A DNA stretch of 64,000 nt from Lysobacterales bacterium. Lineage in GTDB: Bacteria > Pseudomonadota > Gammaproteobacteria > Xanthomonadales > SZUA-38. Numbering within the stretch: the stretch's first letter is position 1; every line of letters begins with the position of its first letter. Below, piece by piece: positions 36,243 through 44,513 of this stretch. The stretch lies in assembly GCA_028285525.1 (NCBI GenBank), contig JANQOZ010000026.1, positions 180,974-244,973 on the forward strand, given 5' to 3'. Below the pieces are notes generated by a model, which worked only from the letters and a program-made list of their open reading frames with translations, did no database searches and was not told the origin of the DNA. Both the position numbers and the translations under genes were made by a program.

Positions 36243-38228
36243 CTATTGCTGAAACTCAAATCCATTCGTAAATACCGGATCCTTGACGCGAACTCGCAGA
36301 TATCCGGTGGCGCTTAGCTGGGCAGATATTGTTCTCCGATCGAGGTCAATTACGCTATCCAACGGCGAAAACGGACTTTGGCCGTCCGGAGAAAAGTGCA
36401 CGGCCAGCGATGACGGGGGGACGTTTGATGATTCATCGTTTTTCAAGCGGATTTCTACATCGAGACTAGTCCAATTCAGTCTATCGGTATCGATTTTCCA
36501 TTGTTTTCCTTCGCCCCCCTTTAAAGCCTTGTCTAGATTTCTAAAGAGCGTAACTATGGTCGTCGACGCTGTCCCAGAGCCCGCGCTACCGTCATCAAAA
36601 TTGATCCAAATATCAGCCTCGGGAAAACCATGATTGCTGCGATTCCCCAGCGAGCCTACGCCTTGTTTCGGAGCATCACCCGATCCGGTCCGCAGAAGGT
36701 ACTGCCCCGAAACTGACTGATCGTTAATGTTGTAGGGGATGAAAACCGCCCCGGCTGAAGTGTTGGTCCCGTTTTGAATACCGAGGGCGCCAATCACTAA
36801 ATCATTTAGGCCATCACCGTTGATGTCACCAGCGGCAGAGACTTGGCAACCAAAGAGACTGTTGGTTTCGCCGGTAAACATGAAACCCACGTCAGTCTCA
36901 ACAGCAAGGTCAAGATCACTACTGCGGGTTGCGCCGTAAATAACAAATGCTTTGCCCGTGCGATCGCTACCGGACCGAGCACGTTCAGCGCCAATCATGA
37001 TATCTCCTAAACCGTCGCCATTAACGTCTCCCGCCGCAGAAATTCTTCGACCGAAGTACGTGTCTTCATCGGTGCCCAAGATACGGAACCAAGCCGGACT
37101 AGCATTGGCGAAATCGATATCGGACGGTGCAGACTGCCCGTAAACGATATAGGCCTCAGGAATAATACGCTGATTGCCGAATCGGAGGATTGATCCAATC
37201 CCCACGTCTGCAAACCCGTCGCCGTTAACGTCTCCGAGTCCGTCAACCTCAATACCAACAAAGTCTTCGCTCGCAACGCCCAGCATCTGGAACCCTCGAT
37301 CACCCAGATTAGTGATATCAATGAAATCATTGGAGTTGTCGCCAAACACCACGACCGCTTTCCCCGAACCACTCGTGCCTTCACGAGCATAGGTCGGCAA
37401 GCCTATGATGATGTCGTCAAAACCATCACCATTGACGTCCCCAGCACCGGAAATGGAATAACCGAGCTGGTCGCCTTCGTTTGCGCCGCCGATTGCAAAT
37501 CCTCGTAACCCCAGGTTTTGAACGTCGATGGTTTCCGAAGCGGTGCTGCCAAAGACGACATAGGCTCGACCTGAAACTAGTGCAGTTGCGCCTTCGGCTT
37601 TTGGAAAACCTATTGCGATATCGTCCAAGCCATCGCCATTAATATCGCCGACCCCAGAAACCTTCAGCCCCTCGGTGGATGGCATATCTGTGACGTCGAT
37701 GCGGAAGCCCCCACCGTTCAGGTCGGCCAAATTGACATCAGTTTCGCCCGAGTTGCCAAAAACAACGAAAGCGCCACGCTCGTTGGATACTGAGGGTTCT
37801 ACAATGTTCGCGGAAACGATGAGATCTGAAAATCCGTCACCGTTGATGTCGCCTGCTCCTGAGACTGATCGTCCGATGTATCCTGGATTGTCAGAATTGA
37901 AGATTGTAAAACCTCGTCCGCTGAGGTTGTCGGAAAAAACAGGCGCAGACCCTCTGCCCCCGAACAAAACCTGGGCTTTCCTTGCCGGTAGACCACTTAT
38001 AGTCACGCGTTGAACCGACCCTACGGCAAAGTCGGCGAAGCCATCTCCGTTAAAGTCGCCGATACCCGAGGCACTAGCACCAAACCTTTCCCCTTGTTCA
38101 GTACCATCAACTCTCAGACCCTGCCCGGGAACTTCGGGCACAGCAACTTGAGATTGGGCGTCGACGGCGCAGCTTGCAATAACAGCGGCGCCAATCGCGG
38201 CGCAAAGCTTTGCATTTTCTAGACTCAT
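36243..38228 (-). CDS. Secreted FG-GAP (integrin-alpha-like) propeller with C-terminal motif
   Basis: About 661 residues from ATG 38228, where a signal-like stretch starts (NAKLCAAIGAAVIASCAVDA); the longer frame to 38339 adds 37 polar residues before it. Seven FG-GAP blades carry calcium-binding loops: DFNGDGFADFAVG, DINGDGFSDLIVS, DINGDGLDDIAIG, DVNGDGFDDIIIG, DVNGDGFADVGIG, DVNGDGLGDIMIG and DINGDGLNDLVIG. A separate beta-sandwich follows (~520-640). The end is KDPVFTNGFEFQQ, the shared motif. Such seven-bladed propellers bind proteins or glycans in a Ca2+-dependent way. It stands alone on its strand. Confidence 0.88.
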   Translation of the reverse strand: MSLENAKLCAAIGAAVIASCAVDAQSQVAVPEVPGQGLRVDGTEQGERFGASASGIGDFNGDGFADFAVGSVQRVTISGLPARKAQVLFGGRGSAPVFSDNLSGRGFTIFNSDNPGYIGRSVSGAGDINGDGFSDLIVSANIVEPSVSNERGAFVVFGNSGETDVNLADLNGGGFRIDVTDMPSTEGLKVSGVGDINGDGLDDIAIGFPKAEGATALVSGRAYVVFGSTASETIDVQNLGLRGFAIGGANEGDQLGYSISGAGDVNGDGFDDIIIGLPTYAREGTSGSGKAVVVFGDNSNDFIDITNLGDRGFQMLGVASEDFVGIEVDGLGDVNGDGFADVGIGSILRFGNQRIIPEAYIVYGQSAPSDIDFANASPAWFRILGTDEDTYFGRRISAAGDVNGDGLGDIMIGAERARSGSDRTGKAFVIYGATRSSDLDLAVETDVGFMFTGETNSLFGCQVSAAGDINGDGLNDLVIGALGIQNGTNTSAGAVFIPYNINDQSVSGQYLLRTGSGDAPKQGVGSLGNRSNHGFPEADIWINFDDGSAGSGTASTTIVTLFRNLDKALKGGEGKQWKIDTDRLNWTSLDVEIRLKNDESSNVPPSSLAVHFSPDGQSPFSPLDSVIDLDRRTISAQLSATGYLRVRVKDPVFTNGFEFQQ

Positions 38229-38465
38229 TGCGCTGGGAGCATATCCATACTGATTGTCGATCCTGACAGAGTCTTCGCGTACGCCTAACTCAAGCGATTC
38301 AGAGCCGATATCGGACAGCATCTCACTGGACGCTCTCAATCGGAAGAGACCCGTAATGCCCCTCGTCTATGGCGTTGACATAAGCCTACCCGCTAGCAAA
38401 TGAGACCAGTGTTAGGTCGCTGAATTGCACGATGCCACGATAGTCGACAACTTGCCCCAAAGCCA

Positions 38466-38484
38466 GGGGCTAGGAGCAAGTGCC
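38466..38484 (+). repeat. Degenerate copy of the GGGTCAGGACCAAGTGCC repeat
   Basis: GGGGCTAGGAGCAAGTGCC matches the consensus at 16 of 19 positions. It is 53 bases left of a second repeat type (38519). Confidence 0.4.
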
Positions 38485-38518
38485 GAGCCGGAGGTCTTTC
38501 AAGGACAAGTGTGGCTGT

Positions 38519-38536
38519 CGGGGTCAAATCTTGCAT
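38519..38536 (+). repeat. GGGGTCAAATCTTGCA element
   Basis: Shares GGGGTCARATCTTGCA with 53582-53597. The common GGGGTCA start links it to the larger repeat family. It lies upstream of the small coupled ORF. Confidence 0.4.
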
Positions 38537-38617
38537 CGCCACTTCAACCGTCGCGAGGGAGTCTGGGTTAGATCTCGCGATACTGCATCGATCGCCGCAG
38601 ATGGAAGAAATGCGACA

Positions 38618-38752
38618 ATGAAAAACCCGACCCCGAATTTTGTGGATGTAATGAAAGTGATCGACACGGGTTCCCTCCAGGCAAAGATCGATCTGTTGCA
38701 GGGGGCCTGGCGGGAACGGTCGAACTCTGATCGCTCGGCTGGGGCTTGCTGA
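38618..38752 (+). CDS. Small ORF coupled to downstream gene
   Basis: 44 residues (starts MKNPTPNFVDVMKVI). GGAAGA lies about ten bases upstream of ATG 38618. Its TGA shares bases with the ATG of the next gene (TGATG at 38750-38754), a sign of translational coupling that makes the ORF more believable than its length alone. The product is soluble, partly helical and without known motifs. It could be a leader peptide or a small partner of the next protein. Confidence 0.5.
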   Translation: MKNPTPNFVDVMKVIDTGSLQAKIDLLQGAWRERSNSDRSAGAC

Positions 38753-39726
38753 TGGCTGATTCGATTTTCGTCATGCTGAGCAGTGGCGCGCTCCCGCGGC
38801 CAAATGAGGTGACAGCGCGTTACGCCGAGCTCGGGGAAGCTGCGGCGCTGGATGACGATTGGACCTGGGAAACGCTTGAGGGCTGGCTGCCGGCGAGCTA
38901 TCTCGGCGAAGCCAGTGGTTTCGAGGCCATTTGCGACGCCGTTACCTCGGAGGTGAACGCGGAGTTTGTGGTGCCCCGCCGACCGGAACTCGACTTTCTG
39001 GTCGAACTCACACCGCGTGGCGGCATGTTGAGCTACGCCTGTGCCGCTACGTTCGCCGCAGCAATCGGGGGTTTGGGTGACGGTGTGATCGAAGCAGAGG
39101 AAGGCTCGAAGGTGGCAGCCGATCAGGTAGCCACCTGGTTGGCGCGGCAGGCCGCCGACTGGCCCGGGCAGATCAAAGATGAAGCAGAAGCCGACGCACG
39201 CAGAGCTCGTCTCGCTGCTTCAGGTGATGCGCCAGAGTTTGTACTTGACGAGGCATTGCGTCAGCTTGTTGGTCAGAGGATTGAGTACTGCAAAGCGCCA
39301 ACGATGATTCGTGTGGCGGATGGGTCGACCATCCATGGCGAGGCCTGTGAACTGTCGTATAAGAACAAAACGGTGCTCAAACACGGACACAGCGCGGCGC
39401 TTCGAGACCAACAGTGCGGCCTTTTGCGCGAGCAGCCTGTCGAAGAAAACAAGCTCGTCGCCAGGAACAAGGAGATCGAAGACGGTCTGCCGGCGGCGAA
39501 AGCTCAGGATGAGGCTGCGATGTCCCAGGCCGCCGAAATCACCGCGCAATGGCCTGGGAAAGTGTCCATTTCCTCAGCCTCGCAAATTGCCGATCAACGC
39601 ATCAGCCTGGAAACCTCTGACGGACATCGCATCGACTACACCGCCACGGACAATTTCTCAATCATCTCGATCCACATTAGCGGGTTGTTTATTGGACTCA
39701 ACGGTTTTGATCTGACCGTCGGGTAG
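38752..39726 (+). CDS. Hypothetical protein coupled to small ORF
   Basis: About 324 residues from ATG 38752; the TTG two codons earlier is less likely because of the TGATG overlap. There is no signal peptide. The N-terminal 140 residues are acidic with aromatic clusters (DDDWTWETLEGWLP). A Gly/Ala-rich stretch (YACAATFAAAIGGLGDGV) may be buried or membrane-associated. The middle is charged and helical and the last 60 residues are beta-rich. No family recognised. Confidence 0.65.
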   Translation: MADSIFVMLSSGALPRPNEVTARYAELGEAAALDDDWTWETLEGWLPASYLGEASGFEAICDAVTSEVNAEFVVPRRPELDFLVELTPRGGMLSYACAATFAAAIGGLGDGVIEAEEGSKVAADQVATWLARQAADWPGQIKDEAEADARRARLAASGDAPEFVLDEALRQLVGQRIEYCKAPTMIRVADGSTIHGEACELSYKNKTVLKHGHSAALRDQQCGLLREQPVEENKLVARNKEIEDGLPAAKAQDEAAMSQAAEITAQWPGKVSISSASQIADQRISLETSDGHRIDYTATDNFSIISIHISGLFIGLNGFDLTVG

Positions 39727-40105
39727 TTCGCACCGCGGAGACAGCTTACGAAAGACTGATCGAAAAAACCCAAGCTGATGTATCTCAGGGGTCCAAGGGC
39801 CTTAAAGTCTCCGGAAAAGCTGACGCGGTTCACCTCGAGAAACGTGAGCGTCTGACACAGCCGACGTCAGTCAAACTAGACGTTGGTACTTTTCTCCATC
39901 GAAGCGTTTTCGAACCTGGAAGCTGGTCCTGAGCGGAGCACTACCCTCCGACCGAAACGCTTGGCAGAGTTCTTTAGGTTTCGGCCTATCCCGTCAGGAC
40001 CGGCTTCGTTTTGGGAGCCGAAAGAGAGGCAGGGCCAAGTTGCAGTTCGGGAAGGCACTTGGTCCTGCCCTCTAAGATTCTGTCCCAGGATTCCAGCCAG
40101 TTTGG
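39727..40105. other. Convergent intergenic region
   Basis: Lies between the 3' ends of the hypothetical gene and the outer-membrane barrel gene. It holds an imperfect inverted repeat at 40028-40069; no T-rich terminator or gene was recognised. Confidence 0.5.
40028..40069. repeat. Inverted pair of repeat arms
   Basis: GGCAGGGCCAAGT (40028-40040) and ACTTGGTCCTGCC (40057-40069) are complementary with one mismatch around a 16-base loop. The arm matches the AGGACCAAGT core of the dispersed family, so this copy forms a hairpin 37 bases beyond the end of the convergent barrel gene. Confidence 0.5.
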
Positions 40106-40657
40106 CTAATCGAAGCGAAACGTCCCGCCGACAGTCAACTTATTCCACTGCGCTGATTGTTGATACTCGCCATAAAAACCCAAATTCTTTGTTGCCTGGT
40201 ACTCGACCCCCAGTCCAAGAAAGGGTTCATTACCTGATGACCTTTCGCCTACGGGGCCAAACGCAGTCCCACCCGTTACTTCTGTCCGAAAGTGCGTCAC
40301 ACCGAACTTTGCGAACGCAGTCCACGAAGTCGTCAACGGATACCGGCCTACACCTGCAAGGCTGACTCCCCGGGCTTCAGCAATACCAAACTCCCGCCCG
40401 ACGGGGCTCCACCAACCTTGGGAGCCGAATTGGTCGAATCCACCCTCAATGGCAAATTGATCATTGAACTGATAGCCAACAAAAATCGATTGGCCAATGT
40501 CTTTTGAGGGCGGTCCTATGAGGCCCTCAATGCCGAGTTCAGTCTGCGTCAGACCCAGTCCAAGATACCAATTGGAGGCTGGGTCCGAAGCAATCTCTTG
40601 TGCATGGCTGACGTGACCGCAGGCAGCGGCCAAGAGGACGAAAATGGTCGATCGCAT
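40106..40657 (-). CDS. Small outer-membrane beta-barrel protein
   Basis: About 183 residues from ATG 40657, with GGAGAG seven bases upstream. Signal peptide present (MRSTIFVLLAAACGHVSHAQ). The mature part alternates beta strands with aromatic girdles (WYLGLGLTQTELG, SIFVGYQFNDQFAIEGGFDQFG, LGFYGEYQQSAQWNK) and ends LTVGGTFRFD, close to the Phe-ended signal read by the BAM complex. It looks like the eight-stranded OmpA/OmpX-type barrels. It is divergent from the BlaI-type repressor gene, and the 75-bp gap holds two operator-like sites, so it is probably regulated by that repressor. Confidence 0.8.
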   Translation of the reverse strand: MRSTIFVLLAAACGHVSHAQEIASDPASNWYLGLGLTQTELGIEGLIGPPSKDIGQSIFVGYQFNDQFAIEGGFDQFGSQGWWSPVGREFGIAEARGVSLAGVGRYPLTTSWTAFAKFGVTHFRTEVTGGTAFGPVGERSSGNEPFLGLGVEYQATKNLGFYGEYQQSAQWNKLTVGGTFRFD

Positions 40658-40682
40658 GGTTGTACTCTCCGGAGGCAAGTGT

Positions 40683-40692
40683 TACATATGTA
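40683..40692. promoter_or_regulatory. BlaI-type operator, site 1
   Basis: TACATATGTA, a perfect palindrome carrying the TACA/TGTA half-sites recognised by BlaI/MecI repressors. It is nearer the barrel gene. Confidence 0.65.
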
Positions 40693-40712
40693 GCAAAACA
40701 TACAACAAATGC

Positions 40713-40722
40713 TACATATGCA
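40713..40722. promoter_or_regulatory. BlaI-type operator, site 2
   Basis: TACATATGCA, one base from site 1, starting 30 bp after it, i.e. about three helical turns and on the same face of the DNA. It ends 10 bp before the repressor start codon, so binding could block both divergent genes. Confidence 0.6.
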
Positions 40723-40732
40723 ACACTAAATT

Positions 40733-41119
40733 ATGATCGACAGTGTTCTTCAGTTTTTGAGTGGCAGAGATCGACAGATCGTCGAGATCGTTTACGCCCG
40801 TCGTTCGGTATCTGCAAAGGACATCATGAGCGAGTTGCCCGAGCCGCCAAGCTATTCGGCGGTTCGATCGATGGTGAATCGCTTGGTGGACAAAGGGGTT
40901 CTGGGGCGACGGAAAGACGGAAAAAAGTGGGTTTACGAGGTGCTGACACCAAGGCAGGAGGTCCGCCAGGGGGAACTGAATCGTCTGATTGACCGATTCT
41001 TTGATGGATCTAAAGGCGCCGCGATCATTGGGTTGCTGGGGCACGATGAACGAGAGCTCAGTGAGAGTGAGGCTGAGAAAATCATGGCCATGATCAAGCG
41101 AAAGTCGAAAAAGAGATGA
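40733..41119 (+). CDS. BlaI/MecI-family transcriptional repressor
   Basis: 128 residues. The winged helix covers ~5-80: DRQIVEIVYARRSVSAKDIMSEL, then SYSAVRSMVNRLVDKGVLGRRKDGKKWVYEVL, which is close to the BlaI pattern. The C-terminal part is the dimerisation domain (LNRLIDRFFDGSKGAAIIGLL). BlaI repressors are inactivated by proteolysis triggered by a BlaR1/M56 membrane sensor. That partner is the next gene, whose ATG overlaps this stop (ATGA). Two operator-like sites lie upstream. No beta-lactamase is near; the barrel gene is the obvious target. Confidence 0.9.
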   Translation: MIDSVLQFLSGRDRQIVEIVYARRSVSAKDIMSELPEPPSYSAVRSMVNRLVDKGVLGRRKDGKKWVYEVLTPRQEVRQGELNRLIDRFFDGSKGAAIIGLLGHDERELSESEAEKIMAMIKRKSKKR

Positions 41120-42525
41120 TCCTGGAGTGGGCCGTCAAAACAACGGCAATTTCGGGCGTCAGCCTCCTGCTCTGCCTTGTGGTCACTAGAGCCGAAATCC
41201 GGGTGATGATCCAAACAATGGCGCTTTTTGCAGTTTTTGCGGCGTCAGTACTGGCTATGTTGGGTATCGGCGATCTCATTGTGTTTGAGCTCGAACGAGC
41301 AGCGCCGAGCCCGATGGTGTCCGCATACCCCGAAATGGGAATCGGGATTCCAGAGTCAGGCATCAAAACGTGGGTGATCTGCTACCTGGTCATCTCCGCT
41401 TCGCTGGCGTTGAGAAACGTCTTCCTTCCTGTAGTTCGCGCTCGAAGGCTGGCAAGCTGCGCCAGCCCAGTTCCATCAAACTCCGTATGGCTTAGAGCAC
41501 TTACTCATGTGGCACATCACTCCCAAAGTGTTCCGTCGATCCTTGCCAGCCCACAGGTAACCGCTCCCGGAACCATCGGGTGGTTCAAGCCCTGCGTCAT
41601 CGTTCCAATAACGAGTCAGGTCAACACAACAGAAGCCGAAATGGTGCTAGCTCATGAACTGGGTCACATCCGTCAACGTGACTGGATCAGGATGCAGTTC
41701 GCCCATCTTGTCGCCAGTGTTTTCTGGATTCATCCGCTCGTGTGGTTACTTCGCAGGCAACTGACCAGGGATATTGAGCTCGCCGCGGATGAATGTGCGC
41801 TGGATCACGGGTGTGACGCCGAAATCTACGTCACAACACTTGCGAAGCTTAAGCAGATTGCGGGGCCGGTCGTTGGGCTGGCGATTGTGGCATCTGAACA
41901 CTCTTTGGTGACCAGAGTTCGGCTAGCTCTGGACTACGAGCCGGAGGCGCCAAGGCGTCGATTACTCGAGTCGGCTGTGCTGTTCTCATCAGCATGTATG
42001 GCGGTAACGATGTCGTTCAGAGTTGTCGACCGTCCGTTTCCGACGTCCGCCTCTCAACTGCTTAAGACTTCGACCCAAGCGTCTAAACAAACTTCGAAAA
42101 TTGGGGATTTGTCGCGTGCAACGGTGCCTGTCAGTCAAGAGAAAATTTCCCTTCCTGACGAAGCTTCAGATAGCCAAGCTTCAGCTAGCGTTTTACCGAC
42201 TGAGCCTGGCGGAAAAACCGAACGGCAACTTCAGCCAGCTGATCTGGAAAATGATACGAAAGACGCGGTGCAGTTCGAGCCACCACAGCGAGCTCTGGAT
42301 TCCGCCGACCTGATGGCCCTGGCGCGTTCAATGGACCTCGTGGGAAAGACAGTCGAGACGGACAAAAGCTGGGAACCTCAAGATTTTTCGCTATGGCCTG
42401 AATCTGAGCCTCTGACCGAGCGGGGACCGGACGGCCCGTCCCGGTCGAAAATCGTTTTACTGCCTGTCAAGCGCGGTCAAAACGATTCCGAAGGCGTCTT
42501 TCTTGGATGGAAAACGGAGTTTTGA
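41116..42525 (+). CDS. M56-family (BlaR1-like) membrane metalloprotease sensor
   Basis: 469 residues. N-terminal membrane helices are visible (VKTTAISGVSLLLCLVVT, MALFAVFAASVLAMLGIG, TWVICYLVISASLALRNV). The zinc site is H180-E181-x2-H184 in LAHELGHIRQRDW, followed by HPLVWLLRRQL and ELAADECALDHG, which supplies the third ligand, as in BlaR1. A further helix lies near residue 285. The C-terminal part (~300-469) is Ser/Thr/Pro-rich and disordered; the penicillin-binding sensor of true BlaR1 is absent, so the signal should be something else. Overlaps the repressor gene by four bases. Confidence 0.88.
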   Translation: MILEWAVKTTAISGVSLLLCLVVTRAEIRVMIQTMALFAVFAASVLAMLGIGDLIVFELERAAPSPMVSAYPEMGIGIPESGIKTWVICYLVISASLALRNVFLPVVRARRLASCASPVPSNSVWLRALTHVAHHSQSVPSILASPQVTAPGTIGWFKPCVIVPITSQVNTTEAEMVLAHELGHIRQRDWIRMQFAHLVASVFWIHPLVWLLRRQLTRDIELAADECALDHGCDAEIYVTTLAKLKQIAGPVVGLAIVASEHSLVTRVRLALDYEPEAPRRRLLESAVLFSSACMAVTMSFRVVDRPFPTSASQLLKTSTQASKQTSKIGDLSRATVPVSQEKISLPDEASDSQASASVLPTEPGGKTERQLQPADLENDTKDAVQFEPPQRALDSADLMALARSMDLVGKTVETDKSWEPQDFSLWPESEPLTERGPDGPSRSKIVLLPVKRGQNDSEGVFLGWKTEF

Positions 42526-42828
42526 ACCCTTGCTCGGGCGACGATTATCAAAGGTGCAAACCATGTCTCCGGAATACACCCAAGACCATTCCGACTAAGC
42601 ACCTGTTTCCGTCCCGCAAAATTGGTACCGCTGGCCAGCATCCTTCTTAAGTGAAGCGGTAAGGTAATACCTCCGGCACAACCCTTGCCCGTTCGACCTG
42701 GCACTTGGTCCTGACCCTTGGATTTCAGCTGCCCCCATCGCAACTCCTCCGGGGCGGTCAGCACGATCGCGATGTGCGATTTCGCGCGCACCGGCATTAG
42801 TGTAATCAGGTCCCACAGAATAACGTCA
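42526..42828. other. Intergenic region with a repeat copy
   Basis: Contains the repeat at 42697-42717 and the probable promoter of the propeller gene. No other gene is supported. Confidence 0.5.
42697..42717 (-). repeat. Copy of the GGGTCAGGACCAAGTGCC repeat
   Basis: On the minus strand it reads GGGTCAGGACCAAGTGCC plus AGG, the best copy of this subtype, and shares the AAGTGCC-AGG half with the hairpin at 21079-21117. Confidence 0.6.
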
Positions 42829-43827
42829 ATGCGCCCCTTCAAACTGTTCCTGCTCTCCTGCTGCCTCGCCGCGATCACGGCCCGTGCTGAGGTCTACACG
42901 GCGCTGCCCTTCGACAATCAGGTCCGGGTGTTCGCGGACGATGCCGCCGAAAACGACCCGCCACTGCGGGTCATCGAGGGTCCGGCAACCCTGCTCAATG
43001 CGCCCGCGGGCGTGGCCATCGATCTCGCGGCTGACGAAGTGTTCGTGAGCAACGTCGGCGACGATTCCGTGCTCGTATTCCCGCTGGATGCCGATGGAGA
43101 CGCCGCGCCCTTGCGCGTCCTCGCGGGCTCGGAGACGGGGTTTCGATCACCGATCGGAATGATCGTCGACTCGATCAACGACGAGCTTTATGTGTTCGAC
43201 CGTCTGGGTCGGGACGTCAAGGTCTTTCCCCGTGGCGCTTCGGGGGATGTGAGGCCGCTCAGGTCGATCGGCGGACCGAATCTCAACCTGATCTTTCCGC
43301 GCTTCGGCTTTCTCGATCTGACGGCGGATGAGCTCTATGTGCTGGATCAGGACAGCGACGTCCCGACGGTCTATGTCTTTCACCGTACGGCTTCAGGGGA
43401 CGCTCGCCCGCTGCGTTCGATCACCGGGGACAACACGGAGATGAGCCGGCCATCCGATTTATTCCTCGATCGAAACGCCGAGGAACTCTACGTATTGCAG
43501 ACCGACAGCAGAGCCGTCACCGTCTACGACGCCCTGGCCGACGGCAACGTCGCGCCGCTCCGCACGCTCGCCGGACCCGCCACGGGCCTGGTCAATCCCT
43601 CGTCGCTCCTCGTGACCGAGGACGGCCAGCTGATCATCACCAATCGAGACTTTGGCTACCGGATCTTTCCGGCCGACGCCAGCGGTGACGTGTCGCCGGT
43701 GGCGACCATCAACCAGGGAAAGGGATCGGCGATCGCCTCGACGCGAGCGCTCGAAGGCTCGGCGGGGTTTGCCGTCATCGAACAGCTGCTTTTCACCAGC
43801 AGCTTCGAGACGCTCGGCGATCGCTGA
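42829..43827 (+). CDS. Secreted NHL/SMP-30-like propeller with C-terminal motif
   Basis: About 332 residues from ATG 42829, where a signal peptide begins (MRPFKLFLLSCCLAAITARA); the frame to 42718 adds a poor leader. Six blades of about 47 residues repeat the plan PLRVIxGPxT-xxxPxGhxhDxxxDELYVxxxxxxxVxVF-xxAxGD (e.g. SIGGPNLNL, SITGDNTEMSRPSDLFLD). The end is EQLLFTSSFETLGDR, the shared motif with S-S in place of N/D-G. Just downstream on the same strand is an ECF sigma/Ser-Thr kinase pair that may respond to or control it. Confidence 0.82.
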   Translation: MRPFKLFLLSCCLAAITARAEVYTALPFDNQVRVFADDAAENDPPLRVIEGPATLLNAPAGVAIDLAADEVFVSNVGDDSVLVFPLDADGDAAPLRVLAGSETGFRSPIGMIVDSINDELYVFDRLGRDVKVFPRGASGDVRPLRSIGGPNLNLIFPRFGFLDLTADELYVLDQDSDVPTVYVFHRTASGDARPLRSITGDNTEMSRPSDLFLDRNAEELYVLQTDSRAVTVYDALADGNVAPLRTLAGPATGLVNPSSLLVTEDGQLIITNRDFGYRIFPADASGDVSPVATINQGKGSAIASTRALEGSAGFAVIEQLLFTSSFETLGDR

Positions 43828-43943
43828 ACCGTGGAGAGTGGCGCGAGCTTCGACGTGCGACCGCAGGGCCTGCGCTACAGGATTGAGCTAGCATGGTAGC
43901 CGGCCTATACTCGAACATCTGTGATCGCCCCTGCGTTTACCTG

Positions 43944-44513
43944 ATGAATCAGTCCCTTGAGTCGACGGCAGCTCTGCTGCAGCGGGTGGCTGATGACGAC
44001 GATGCCGCACGCGAACAGCTGTATCGCCACTTTCTTCCCATCATCACGCGTTGGGCTCACGGCCGTCTGCCCCAGTACGCGCGTGACCTGTCGGATACCC
44101 ACGACCTGGTTCAGGTGGCACTGATGCGCACGCTGGATCGCATCGACCAGTTCGAGGCGCTGCGCGAGGGCGCTTTCCTGGCCTATCTTCGCAAGATCAT
44201 GCTGAACAACATCCGGATGGAAATCCGTCGGGTGACACGGCGAAACCAGCATGGCATCAACGATACCGAGCACGAAGTACAGGATCCTGAAGCTTCCATC
44301 ATGAGCAAGGTCATCGGGCATGAGGTGCTTGAGCAATACGAGGCTGCGCTGATGACGTTGAGCAAGAAAGCCCGCGAAGCGGTGATTCTGCGCGTTGAGT
44401 TCGGCTACTCCTTTGACGAGATCGCCGTAGCCACCGATACGCCTTCTGCCAACAGCGCCCGAATGCTGGTCTCGCGCTCGTTGGTGCGGCTGGCCGAGGC
44501 GATGGATGAGTGA
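43944..44513 (+). CDS. ECF-type sigma factor
   Basis: 189 residues from ATG 43944 (MNQSLESTAALLQRV); ATG 43893 would add 17 residues. Region 2 (EQLYRHFLPIITRWAHGRLP...DTHDLVQVALMRTLDRIDQF) and region 4 (ALMTLSKKAREAVILRVEFGYSFDEIAVATDTPSANSARMLVSRSLVRL) are both recognisable. Region 3 is absent, as expected for ECF. Sigma factors of this kind are often paired with a Ser/Thr kinase instead of a membrane anti-sigma. Here the kinase gene overlaps the stop by eight bases, so they are co-translated. Phosphorylation of the sigma factor is the expected control. Target promoters are unknown. Confidence 0.88.
   Translation: MNQSLESTAALLQRVADDDDAAREQLYRHFLPIITRWAHGRLPQYARDLSDTHDLVQVALMRTLDRIDQFEALREGAFLAYLRKIMLNNIRMEIRRVTRRNQHGINDTEHEVQDPEASIMSKVIGHEVLEQYEAALMTLSKKAREAVILRVEFGYSFDEIAVATDTPSANSARMLVSRSLVRLAEAMDE

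Larger units (their letters stand above)
38229..38617. other. Intergenic region with repeat copies
   Basis: Holds the likely promoter of the FG-GAP gene, a degenerate repeat copy at 38466 and the GGGGTCAAATCTTGCAT element at 38519. If the FG-GAP gene starts at 38339 instead, the empty part is shorter. No other gene is supported. Confidence 0.5.

Noticed and set aside
38480..38617. N-terminal extension of the 44-codon ORF
   Set aside because: It begins just before and translates the 38519 repeat element and lacks a ribosome-binding site; ATG 38618 has one.
41116..42525. True BlaR1 beta-lactam sensor
   Set aside because: The C-terminal penicillin-binding domain is missing and no beta-lactamase is adjacent.
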